From contig CM046875.1 of the NCBI GenBank assembly GCA_025667525.1, forward strand, positions 290,327,147 to 290,391,146: a stretch of DNA of 64,000 bases, read 5' to 3'. The notes below the pieces were generated by a model. It was not told where the DNA came from. It ran no database searches and was given only the letters and a program-made list of their open reading frames with translations. The position numbers and the translations under genes were made by a program. Each line of letters opens with the position of its first letter. Position 1 is the stretch's first letter. This document shows positions 10,606-20,112 of this stretch, piece by piece. The DNA is from Glebionis coronaria. Lineage: Eukaryota > Streptophyta > Magnoliopsida > Asterales > Asteraceae.

Positions 10606-12164
10606 ATGGTAAAGGACAACCCCTTATCACGGATGTCCTTAACGTGATGTCTGCGGAAAAATACCTCGACTTACTGTCGAAGTATTATATACCCGAAAGC
10701 GTACACCCCACCTATCCAGGTGATGGTGAAGCGATTACGGATGTACCGGCGGGGAAAATAGGCGTATACACACGCCTATTTGACTCGGCCAACTACCGTA
10801 TCCCCATATCCAAGTTCTTGGTAGACCTTCTATTATATTATGACTTCCACATAACCCAGCTTCACTGCATAGGGGCGTGTAAAATCAACCAGTTTGAAAT
10901 TACATGTCATACCTGCGGAGTAACCCCAACCGTGAACCTTTTTAGGGCTTTTTATTTTCCTCAGCTAGTGAATGGGTGGCTGTCGTTTAAAAAACGACCC
11001 GGGAATGCCCCTATGACATATAGGAAGCCTCTAGACTCCCTTAAGAACTGGTACGACCATTACTTCTTTGTAGATGAGAAGGTGTTCCCTACTCCCTTCG
11101 TACTCAAAACCAAAGCCCCCAAAGACTATCCGCCCAAAACCAAAGATTATAGTAGCAGGGACCTAAAAATACTAGATACCCACCGCACAGAATTCCATAG
11201 AGGGTTGCCGGAACACTTTCTATGCTTAGTAGGGATAAGCCGCCGCTATTTTGGGAGGGATGACTTATACCCGTGCTTCCTTACGGAACAGGGAGAGGGT
11301 AGGTCTAATTTATATGTTGTAGATTTGAATTGTCATGCATATTTGTAGAACGTATACTAACCCATATACTTGTACAATGTCCGCAGAGATGAACCTTCAC
11401 GGACTAATCCGCCAGGGTGACCCAATGAAGGTAGCGGAAGGATTCCGGCCTTTGAAGCCGAATGAGCTCCCCTTACTGGAAGCGTTAGCTGACCGCACCA
11501 TGTCGCTCGAAGAAACATCCGAGCCTAGATCAGATGAAGAAGAGCCCGTCATCGAGAAATCCCCATTGGATTTCCTCAATGAAGATGGCGAAGAACCATT
11601 GCTAGAGGGGGGCGCCACCAACCAGGAAGAAGAGAATGACCCCAACGAAGACACTACTCAGGCCTCCGGGTCCGCCCCGCTCGCCTCTAGGAAGAGAAAG
11701 ACCACCAGAAGGGTGGCAAAGAAGATAGGGGACGAGGCCGGAGCCGCGAATGCCCCTCCAAAGAAGCTGAGGAAGGATCATCCGCAGTACCAAGAGGGGA
11801 GTGGTACCGCGACCGCTCAGGCCGACCCCACCACGAACATGGGAGAGCCAGTCTTGCGAGTCACCCCCGTGAGCGCCGTAGCTCCCCACGGCCCAGACCC
11901 TGCCATGGATACCTCGTAAGTACCCTTTTGAGTATGATTCGTGTCTTTATATGATGCGTTGACTGATATTGTTATGTCAAATAACAGGGCTAATCCGGCG
12001 GCCGTAGCGCAGGAGGAAGACGTGAGGAGGGATCCATCCCCCGCACCAACCAACAAGCCCTCATCCCTCGCTGCTACACATGCCAAGGTGCCACACCTCG
12101 AGGGGCCAGAAGAAACCTACGCCTAGCATGGAACCTGTCAAGTTTGACAAGGCTGGAGGCAGAA
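10606..12164 (+). pseudogene. Antisense extra gene of element A, truncated duplicate (exons 1-3 part)
   Basis: Duplicate of the gene at 15781, cut off in exon 3 by the duplication junction. Inferred exons: 10606-11298, 11387-11915 and 11988 onward, with GT-AG introns of 88 and 72 bases. Exon 1 encodes the domain catalogued in plants as 'putative gypsy type transposon' (GKIGVYTRLFDSANYRIP, DFHITQLHCIGACKINQFEI, LVNGWLSFKKRPGN). Exon 2 is acidic and then basic (KRKTTRRVAKK). One base is missing just after the ATG relative to B (AACCCCTTATC versus AACCCCCTCATC) and another near 12110-12120, so it cannot make the B-type protein. Confidence 0.8.
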
Positions 12165-13207
12165 TTCCGGTCGACTTTGTTGTTGTTGATTATGAAATGG
12201 ACCCTCGTATTCCGTTAATACTTGGTCGGCCATTCTTGAGAACCGGAAAAGCATTAGTCGATGTTGCCGAAGGTGAGTTAATTTTAAGGGTCGGTAATGA
12301 TGCACAAGTATTTACAATGGGGAAGATCACAACTAAATCAAATGGAAGAGAATCAGCGAATATGATTAATGTACTTGATGATTTTGTCGTCTACAACAAT
12401 CCTCTTTTCGATTCTTTCTATGATAGTCCACTGTTCAAAGATGATGTGGATGATTCTCTCTCCAATTTAGATCCTCCACCAATATTTGAGTCTCCACCAA
12501 TCTATGATGACTATGATGACGATTCTAGTTCTGATATTGATGATTCTGACAAATTTCCTTCTAAGTATCCAGACATGCCAACTTATGATGACTTTGATGA
12601 TATCGATACTCTTTCGAGTGATTCTTCACATGATGAAGATCCTCCACCAACCATGCTTGACCCTACTTTGGATGACTACTCATTTGAGCAAGATTTTGCT
12701 ACTTTTCTCAACACTTACTTCCCAAATGATAGTGACTCTCCTCCTTTGGACTTTGATGATTATGGTCTTTATCCTCCTTTGGATATGAAGAACCCTCTTT
12801 TAAAGGAGAAGAAGTCGGACGACACCGATATCCTTAGTACTTATGTCTTGACACCTCTCTATCCACCTTCTGAGGATGAGATTGTGCGATTTATGAGCGG
12901 ATCCTCTTCAAGGTCTATTGAGCATGAGTGTTATTTTCCCCTAAAGGAAAAGGTGTTCGATCCCGGTATTACAATTTATAAGCCATCTCAGTATCCATCT
13001 GATGAAATAAAAGGAAATATTTTTGGAAACCATGGAGATATGCTTTTGCTGCATCACCCTTGCTACCACCGTGCTCAACAAATGCTTAAGGGGACCTTGC
13101 CTACTCTTCTTTGGCTTGCCTTGTTCGCCTTAAGCTTGTGCTACTTGATGGATGAAAACCATGTATTTGATCCCAGTGGATGTGTTTCAAGCTTCTTCCT
13201 ATGCTAA
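12165..13207 (+). pseudogene. Athila-like protease C-terminal half plus acidic frame, copy 2
   Basis: The duplicate preserves the long form of the acidic frame. It runs from PVDFVVVDYEMDPRIPLILG through the D/S/P-rich region and continues through FDPGITIYKPSQYPSDEIKG to a cysteine-containing end (SGCVSSFFLC) at 13207. It lacks the protease catalytic aspartate, because the duplication junction lies inside the protease. The open frame upstream to about 12080 is a chance fusion with antisense-gene sequence. No RT, RNase H or integrase motif follows. The function of the acidic tail is unknown. Confidence 0.75.
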
Positions 13208-14600
13208 TCAAGGTCGAGTCAGACTCACGACTCGGTTAACAAAACAAGCGCTTCTCGGGAGGCAACCCGCAATATCTATCCTTTTTCTTTGTTTTTATAA
13301 TAAATGTGGGGGGAGACCCTAGTATGTGCTTGTTTCTTTCTTTCTTATCATTTGCACGGATACGAGCTTTAAAAGATCCATTCTTGATGACTTTTGACGA
13401 ACCGTGTTCCCTTCTTCCCGATTCTATCCTAAACTCTTTTGATTCTCTATTTTATATTCTTAAATATTAAAATAGGACTTTAGTTGTCTCTTCCTTAGCA
13501 AAATTTAAATAACGTGCACAATGTCCTAAGTGTAGGGGAGTTAACTTCCACATGCTTAAACATTGAGTACAATGTTTATATTAAGTGTAGGGGGGACTTC
13601 TATCGTAGTTAAGTGGTCTTTTCCATGAATTTGTCCTCATTTTAACCGGAAAATTGATTTTTCGACATTTTTCAAAATTTTTTATCTATTTTTGCCTAGT
13701 AGTTTTTCCTTTGTATAGTTATTTTCTTTCTTTGCTAGAATAAATTTCTAATAAAGTGGTTTTAAGTTTCAAACGTTGTGAATCTTTTGACTCAACCCGA
13801 GTTTACTTATCTAAGTTTACTCTAGCTAGTATCCTTAACGTGTTTAAGTCAAGTTTTGCTAGGCTTTTATATAGGGAACTTTAAAACGCGAAGTCTTAAC
13901 TCTTACGGGTTAAGAACAAGAACTTTTCGCAAGTTCCTATAATTGATCCTAGGAATTCGTTTATCAAGGGAACTTTAAAATGCGAATTCTAAACATGAAA
14001 AAGACTAAGAAGTTGCAAGATCCTATAGATGACTTGAAAACCCGAAACATTGATTTAATAGGCTAAGCATCCACGAGTCTCATTCCTTGAGATTTTAAAT
14101 TGTGGAGAACGAGAGATGATAGAGTCAATTATAAGTTTGGTATTCTTTCATAAATTTATGTGAGTTAATTATGAGCTTTTTCTCCCATCGTTTGTTTATA
14201 AATTTAATTGCAATAAGTAAGGTTGTACGATTTGAAAAGTTACTTAGCTTCTAGCCCAATATCGTTTAAAAGTTGTTCGGTATTAATTAGACTTCATAGC
14301 CAAGGCATAACTTATTGAAGCGGGATGCGAAAATTGGCGAGTCCGAAAAGGTCCTAACAAGACATGAGGGCTACATTTTTTGCTAAAGATCCCAAGTGAT
14401 GTGAAGAATCATTTATCAAAAATCAATATGAAGGATCGAGACACACGACGAAAAGCAAGTACTCCCCTAAAGATCATGGAGAAGTCTATCCAAAAAGGCC
14501 CTAACAAGGTATGAGGATAAATAGATCCAAGTTCTAAAAGGAAGCTGATCGTTGTATATCAAAATCCCAAATAAAGATTGGAGAAAAATGAAGAAGTCGT
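13208..14600 (+). other. 3' untranslated region of element G, copy 2
   Basis: Duplicate of 8033-9425, again with the ACAAGCGCTTCTCGGGAGG block and three PPT-like GTAGGGG/GTGGGGGG tracts, ending in GTCGT (14596-14600). No coding content. Confidence 0.6.
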
Positions 14601-15172
14601 TGTTGATGCAAAAGTTGGGTGATCCTTGCTAGACCCGAATTAGGCTTAATTCGGGTTGGCTGGCTTCCGGCTCCTGCACCAAGTGAATCGTTTGGTTGGG
14701 ATCCTGCACACTAAACAGCACGCGTTAGGCTTACCGTGTGAATGTTTCCCACAATTAGACTCCGGTGTGAGAGTAAGTAATCGGTTAGGGTTTATGTGAG
14801 TTGAGAATATAGAACGTAATACCTTTGTGGAACCCTTGGGGGTTCCTTTTATAGGCAGTGGAACCCTAGTGGGCTGCCACTGATACTTCAGCCCCAAGGA
14901 AAGGATAACTATCAGAATTAGAATGATTGTTATCTTCTAATTATAGTAGTGAATATCCTTCCCTTTTGGGTTAAACCTATTCCTAGATAGAATATGATTC
15001 TATCTAACCCTATGTCGGCCGCACCGGGCCGTGGGCCGCACACATGTGTGCGGTCACTGTTCATCAAAGCCCATAAGCATGAATGACATTATCCCACCCA
15101 TCTGTGATGGGCCAGATACGGGTAGTACCCGTGGGCCGGGTTCTTGACCCGGCTGGGGACTATACGTCATCA
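14601..15172 (-). repeat. Left (3') LTR of element A
   Basis: 572 bases, TGTTGATGC...GTCATCA, offset exactly 5175 from the duplicate at 9426. It is followed by TGTCCCCCCAGTCTAG, the complement of the PPT. The 18-bp palindrome CCGCACACATGTGTGCGG is at 15036-15053. Confidence 0.93.
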
Positions 15173-15548
15173 TGTCCCCCCAGTCTAGTTGTTACAGCCG
15201 TAGGCGTAACCTCTAGACTATCAAGGTGCTCTTCGGACATACCAAGGAAGACGTAGGAAATGAGACATTGAAAATTTTGTTCTGGCCGCACGTGGCGAAC
15301 CGTCGTAGGAATACATTTTGAATAGTCCCTCAGCCGCACGTAACGGCCGAGACAATTTAAATGTAACATTAAATACGGTCTTACGTAAGAGCCGCATATC
15401 CCGACACAAGAATAAAAACATTAATGATAGTCAACTTTCCAGTCGCATGCCTGCAAAAGTGCACCATTAATGCCCACCCTTGAGCCACGTAAAACAGCTA
15501 AGAAGTGACCCGTGGGTCCCCCTCTGATTTTGCAGAAATGTCAGAAAT

Positions 15549-15628
15549 CCTATCCGTTGGATAGGCGAGGTGGCTTACACGTGTCAAACATCCATGGTAC
15601 CTCGGAAACCGAGGCAACCCTATATAAG
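15549..15628 (+). promoter_or_regulatory. Promoter of antisense extra gene, element A
   Basis: Perfect 7-3-7 inverted repeat CCTATCC-GTT-GGATAGG (15549-15565), TACACGTGTC (15576-15585) and TATATAAG (15621-15628). The ATG follows at 15781 with A at -3 and G at +4. Confidence 0.72.
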
Positions 15629-15780
15629 AGTTGGTATGCGTGTTTGTTACACACACAACTCACCCCTTCTTCCGCCATTGTTATTCTCAAGCTTTTATCT
15701 CCAAAACTTTGCCTTCTTTTCCACGGACTTCCTTCGCCACAGGTTAGATCATCACGCCTTTAAAAACCTTTTTATAAAAA

Positions 15781-18569
15781 ATGGTAAAGGACAACCCCTT
15801 ATCACAGATGTCCTTAACGTGATGTCTGCGGAAAAATACCTCGACTTACTGTCGAAGTATTATATACCCGAAAGCGTACACCCCACCTATCCAGGTGATG
15901 GTGAAGTGATTACGGATGTACCGGCGGGGAAAATAGGCGTATACACACGCCTATTTGACTCGGCCAACTACCGTATCCCCTTATCCAAGTTCTTGGTAGA
16001 CCTTCTATTATATTATGACTTCCACATAACCCAGCTTCACTGCATAGGGGCGTGTAAAATCAACCAGTTTGAAATTACATGTCATACCTGCGGAGTAACC
16101 CCAACCGTGAACCTTTTTAGGGCTTTTTATTTTCCTCAGCTAGTGAATGGGTGGCTGTCGTTTAAAAAACGACCCGGGAATGCCCCTATGACGTATAGGA
16201 AGCCTCTAGACTCCCTTAAGAACTGGTACGACCATTACTTCTTTGTAGATGAGAAGGTGTTCCCTACTCCCTTCGTACTCAAAACCAAAGCCCCCAAAGA
16301 CTATCCGCCCAAAACCAAAGATTATAGTAGCAGGGACCTAAAAATACTAGATACCCACCGCACAGAATTCCTTAGAGGGTTGCCGGAACACTTTCTATGC
16401 TTAGTAGGGATAAGCCGCCGCTATTTTGGGAGGGATGACTTATACCCGTGCTTCCTTACGGAACATGGAGAGGGTAGGTCTAATTTATATGTTGTAGATT
16501 TGAATTGTCATGCATATTTGTAGAACGTATACTAACCCATATACTTGTACAATGTCCGCAGAGATGAACCTTCACGGACTAATCCGCCAGGGCGACCCAA
16601 TGAAGGTAGCGGAAGGATTCCGGCCTTTGAAGCCGAATGAGCTCCCCTTACTGGAAGCGTTAGCTGACCGCACCATGTCGCTCGAAGAAACATCCGAGCC
16701 TAGATCAGATGAAGAAGAGCCCGTCATCGAGAAATCCCCATTGGATTTCCTCAATGAAGATGGCGAAGAACCATTGCTAGAGGGGGGCGCCACCAACCAG
16801 GAAGAAGAGAATGACCCCAACGAAGACACTACTCAGGCCTCCGGGTCCGCCCCGCTCGCCTCTAGGAAGAGAAAGACCACCAGAAGGGTGGCAAAGAAGA
16901 TAGGGGACGAGGCCGGAGCCGCGAATGCCCCTCCAAAGAAGCTGAGGATGGATCATCCGCAGTACCAAGAGGGGAGTGGTACCGCGACCGCTCAGGCCGA
17001 CCCCACCACGAACATGGGAGGGCCAGTCTTGCGAGTCACCCCCATGAGCGCCGTAGCTCCCCACGGCCCAGACCCTGCCATGGACACCTCGTAAGTACCC
17101 TTTTGAGTATGATTCGTGTCTTTATATGATGCGTTGACTGATATTGTTATGTCAAATAACAGGGCTAATCCGGCGGCCGTAGCGCAGGAGGAAGAAGTGA
17201 GGAGGGATCCATCCCCCGCACCAACCAACAAGCCCTCACCCCTCGCTGCTACACATGCCAAGGAGCCACACCCCGAGGGGCCAGAAGAAACCTGCGCCTA
17301 GCATGGAACCTGTCAAGTTTGACAAGGCTGGAGGCAGAATTCGAGTGTTCAGAATTCATTGAACACATCACCCCGCCCGTCCTCGCACAAGATCTAGATG
17401 AGTTGGATCATGAGGCCCTCCTTGAGCAGTTTGACGTGTCGTCCGCACACCAAGTGACGGTGGGAGCCGCGCTGAGACGCCGTCTAATCAAGGCCCTCAC
17501 AAATGTGAATCGGGCAGATAAGAAGATAGCCCGTCGTGAGGCGATGGTCGTGAAGAACGAAAAGACCATCGCATCACTACAGGCGGCGTTGTTGACAGCC
17601 GAGGCGACGGTGAAAGAGCAGTCTCATCACGCCGACACCCGAGAGAAGCGCATTGCTGAGCTTGAAGCCCTTGTAGCCGCATCAATCGAGAAGGTAAACT
17701 TTCGAAATTTTGTACCTACACTCAAATTTTGGGAATGCATTTAACCCAAGAAAAGTATATATCCTTGTAATAACTCCAAATTTCATATGCAGGTGTATGC
17801 GGCCGAAGCTGCTACCAAGGCCGTGACCGTGCAATCCTTCAACATCGCCCAGGAGCGTGATGTGCTGAAGGATGAGTTGACACGGACCCAGACCAACCTT
17901 GAAGAGCAGGCTGTCTCTGCTGATGAGGAGCTAAGCAAGATGGCTGTAAGTTGTGCTGAGAGAATATGTCCTCCCCTGCTATCCGCTACAGCCGGACGCA
18001 GGTGGATTATCGGGCAAGGACTGCGACTTGCTGTGAGCAGGGCACTGGAAGCTCCACACCTATTACAGGCATTTGCCGGGGTTGTATCCGATGGAATCGA
18101 CCGTGGTAGACATGAGGGCTTGGTCAAAGCTGCAGAACTAATAGGAAAAGATGAAGACATCACACAACATCCCTATCACAACCCCTCCGCCGCGGATAAC
18201 ATGACCGCGTCCATGAATGCCTTAGTGGAAATCCAACACCCTCTCCTGGACGAGCTTGAGACACTTAAGGATGCTCCAAACGAGGAAATAATGTCCCGGC
18301 TGAGCGCTGATCCCATTCCTTTGTCCTTGGCTACTTATGATTCCGCGTCCAAAACAATGAAAGGTGAGAAACTGCTTGTAGAAGCATTGGATGCTATTGC
18401 GGCCAAAGCCCGGGATGGGAAGGATGCTCGTGGGGAGGTCCTCCGTGCTCTAATTGAAGAAGGGAAGAAGGACATAGGGGAATTCCTACCCCCCTGTAAC
18501 TTATCATTTGTAAACAATTGTAATTTTATTCGTCCGTGTATGTACACGGCTAAGACATATGTGAAATAA
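15781..18569 (+). pseudogene. Antisense extra gene of element A (four exons, frameshifted)
   Basis: Exons by comparison with B: 15781-16473, 16562-17090, 17163-17693 and 17793 to about 18500. All introns are GT-AG and 70-100 bases long. Product layout: 'putative gypsy type transposon' domain, acidic segment (PRSDEEEPVIEKSPLDF), NLS-like KRKTTRRVAKK, a long coiled coil (RRRLIKALTNVNRADKKIAR) and a conserved C-terminal domain (ATAGRRWIIGQGLRLAVSRA). Three one-base losses relative to B break it: just after the ATG, near 17290 (GCCTAG stop), and in the C-run before the normal stop. The last makes the final frame run on to 18569. It lies antisense to gag-pol, between the 3' LTR and the pol end. 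Confidence 0.85.
18534..18549 (+). other. Hairpin CCGTGTA-TG-TACACGG after extra gene, element A
   Basis: Perfect 7-2-7 inverted repeat, the same as in B at 22866-22881. In E (52952-52967) it is kept with changed bases. It lies in the 3' untranslated part of the plus-strand gene. Confidence 0.6.
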
Positions 18570-18929
18570 CTGTCTTTTGTTTAGAAGTCCGTGATGACCA
18601 CAGCCATTTTGTTATTTTATTTTTGAAACTTGTGTATTTTCATTTTGTTTTGAACATTGTATTCCAATACCGCATGACCTGGCACGTCTTATGTAGGAAA
18701 GGAAAATACATACAAGCCTATAATTTACTAGACATGCGACGTGCATCTTTACTATGCGAAGCACGATGTGACTACGACATATGAAACTTACCACAACGTC
18801 TTGTGAGTAAGGTGTCTAGTAAGGATACATGATCCGTACGGCTGGGGTTGCATCCCTCTTACGCGGCAAGTTGAATTAGTAGGTTCACTTAATCCTCTTA
18901 CCCCGCCTGGAGGCGTATAGTACATGTAC
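18570..18929. other. Convergent 3' region of element A, left part
   Basis: Non-coding sequence between the antisense gene and pol of A. Element B inserted at TGTAC (18925-18929). The region resumes at 29832 with the second TGTAC, and the homologous uninterrupted stretch in B is 22831-23534. It contains short repeated blocks such as GTAAGGTGTCTAGTAAGGAT. Confidence 0.8.
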
Positions 18930-19500
18930 TGTTGATGCAAAAGTTGGTTGATCCTTGCTAGACCCGAATTAGGTTTAATTCGGGTTGGCTGGGTACCGGC
19001 TCCTGCACCAAGTGAATCGTCTGGTTGGGATCCTGCACACTAAACAACACGCGTTAAGCTTACCGTGGGAAGGTTTCCCACGATTAGACTCCGGCGTGAG
19101 AGTAAGTAATCGATTTAGGGTTATATGTGAGTTTAGAGAGAATTGTGATACCTTTGTGGAACCCTTGGGAGTTCCTTTTATAGGCAGTGAAACCCCAGTG
19201 GGCTTTCACTGACCCTTCAGCCCCAAGGAAAAGATAAGCACCAGAATTAGAATGATTGCTATCTTCTAATTCTGGCAATGAATATCTCTTCCTATTAGGA
19301 TTAAGATATGCTTAGACAGAATATTATTCTGTCTGATCTTATGTCGGCCGCTTTGGGCCGTGGGCCGCACACATGTGCGAGCACTGTTCACTCAAGCCCA
19401 TAAGCCTGAGTGATATTTATCCACCCATTTACGATGGGCCGGATACGGGTAGTACCCGTGGGCCGGGCTCATGACCCGGTTTGGGGACTATACGTCATCA
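18930..19500 (-). repeat. Left (3') LTR of element B
   Basis: 571 bases, TGTTGATGC...GTCATCA, followed by TGTCCCCCCAGTCTAG (PPT complement). It lacks the full 18-bp palindrome of A's LTR (ACACATGTGCGAGC instead). Confidence 0.93.
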
Positions 19501-19879
19501 TGTCCCCCCAGTCTAGTTGTTACAGCCGTAGGCGTAACCTCTAGACTATCAAGCTGCCCTCCGGTCTTACCAAGAAAGGCCTAAGAAATGATAATGGAAA
19601 TTTAGTTCCGGCCGCACGTGGCAACCGGTCGTATAAATATCCCTTAGTGAATACTACCGCAGCCGCGCGCGATGGCCGAGACAAATTAAATGCAACATTT
19701 AATATGGTCTTACGTAAGAGCCGCATAACCCGACAAGAATCCAGTCGCATTAATGATATGCAACAATCCAGTCGTATATCTGCAAAAAGTGCATGATTAC
19801 TGACCAGCCTCGAGCCACACGAAACTGTTTAAGAAATGACCCGTGGGTCCCCTACTGACGTTACAGAAATGTCAGAAAT

Positions 19880-19959
19880 CCTATCCATTGGATAGGAAAT
19901 GTGACTGACACGTGTCAAGAATCCATGGCACCTCGGAAACCGAAGCCACCCTATATAAG
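19880..19959 (+). promoter_or_regulatory. Promoter of antisense extra gene, element B
   Basis: Perfect inverted repeat CCTATCC-ATT-GGATAGG (19880-19896), perfect 10-bp palindrome GACACGTGTC with a G-box core (19907-19916), and TATATAAG (19952-19959), 154 bases before the ATG at 20113. The spacing matches element A. It lies outside the LTR, so it is an internal promoter facing gag-pol. Confidence 0.75.
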
Positions 19960-20112
19960 GGTGAGCATGCGTGTATGTTACACACACAATTCATTCATCC
20001 CCCCGCCATTGTTAATCTTCAAGCTTTTCCTTCACAACTTTTGCCTTCATTTCCACGGACATCCATCACCGCAGGTTAGATCACCACGCCCTTAAAAACC
20101 TTTTCATAAATT

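Larger units (their letters stand above)
6992..12164 (+). repeat. Tandem segmental duplication, unit 1 (about 5.17 kb)
   Basis: Everything from the protease of G, through the G 3' region and the left LTR of A, into exon 3 of A's antisense gene recurs in the same order at 12165-17339, with about 1% differences by eye. The novel junction at 12165 joins A sequence (GGCAGAATTC) to G sequence (TTCCGGTCGAC) with TTC shared. A tandem duplication after insertion of A explains this; a second insertion does not. Confidence 0.9.
12165..17339 (+). repeat. Tandem segmental duplication, unit 2 (about 5.17 kb)
   Basis: Second unit of the tandem duplication. It runs without a break into the rest of element A, so it carries A's true left end in its present context. 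Both units share the two frameshifts in A's antisense gene, so these predate the duplication. Confidence 0.9.

Noticed and set aside
11397..11889. Minus-strand frames opposite exon 2 of the antisense gene (and the equivalents at 16572-17064, 21078-21266, 50750-51338)
   Set aside because: They are S/G-rich mirrors of the acidic E/D-rich exon and are not kept in register between copies.
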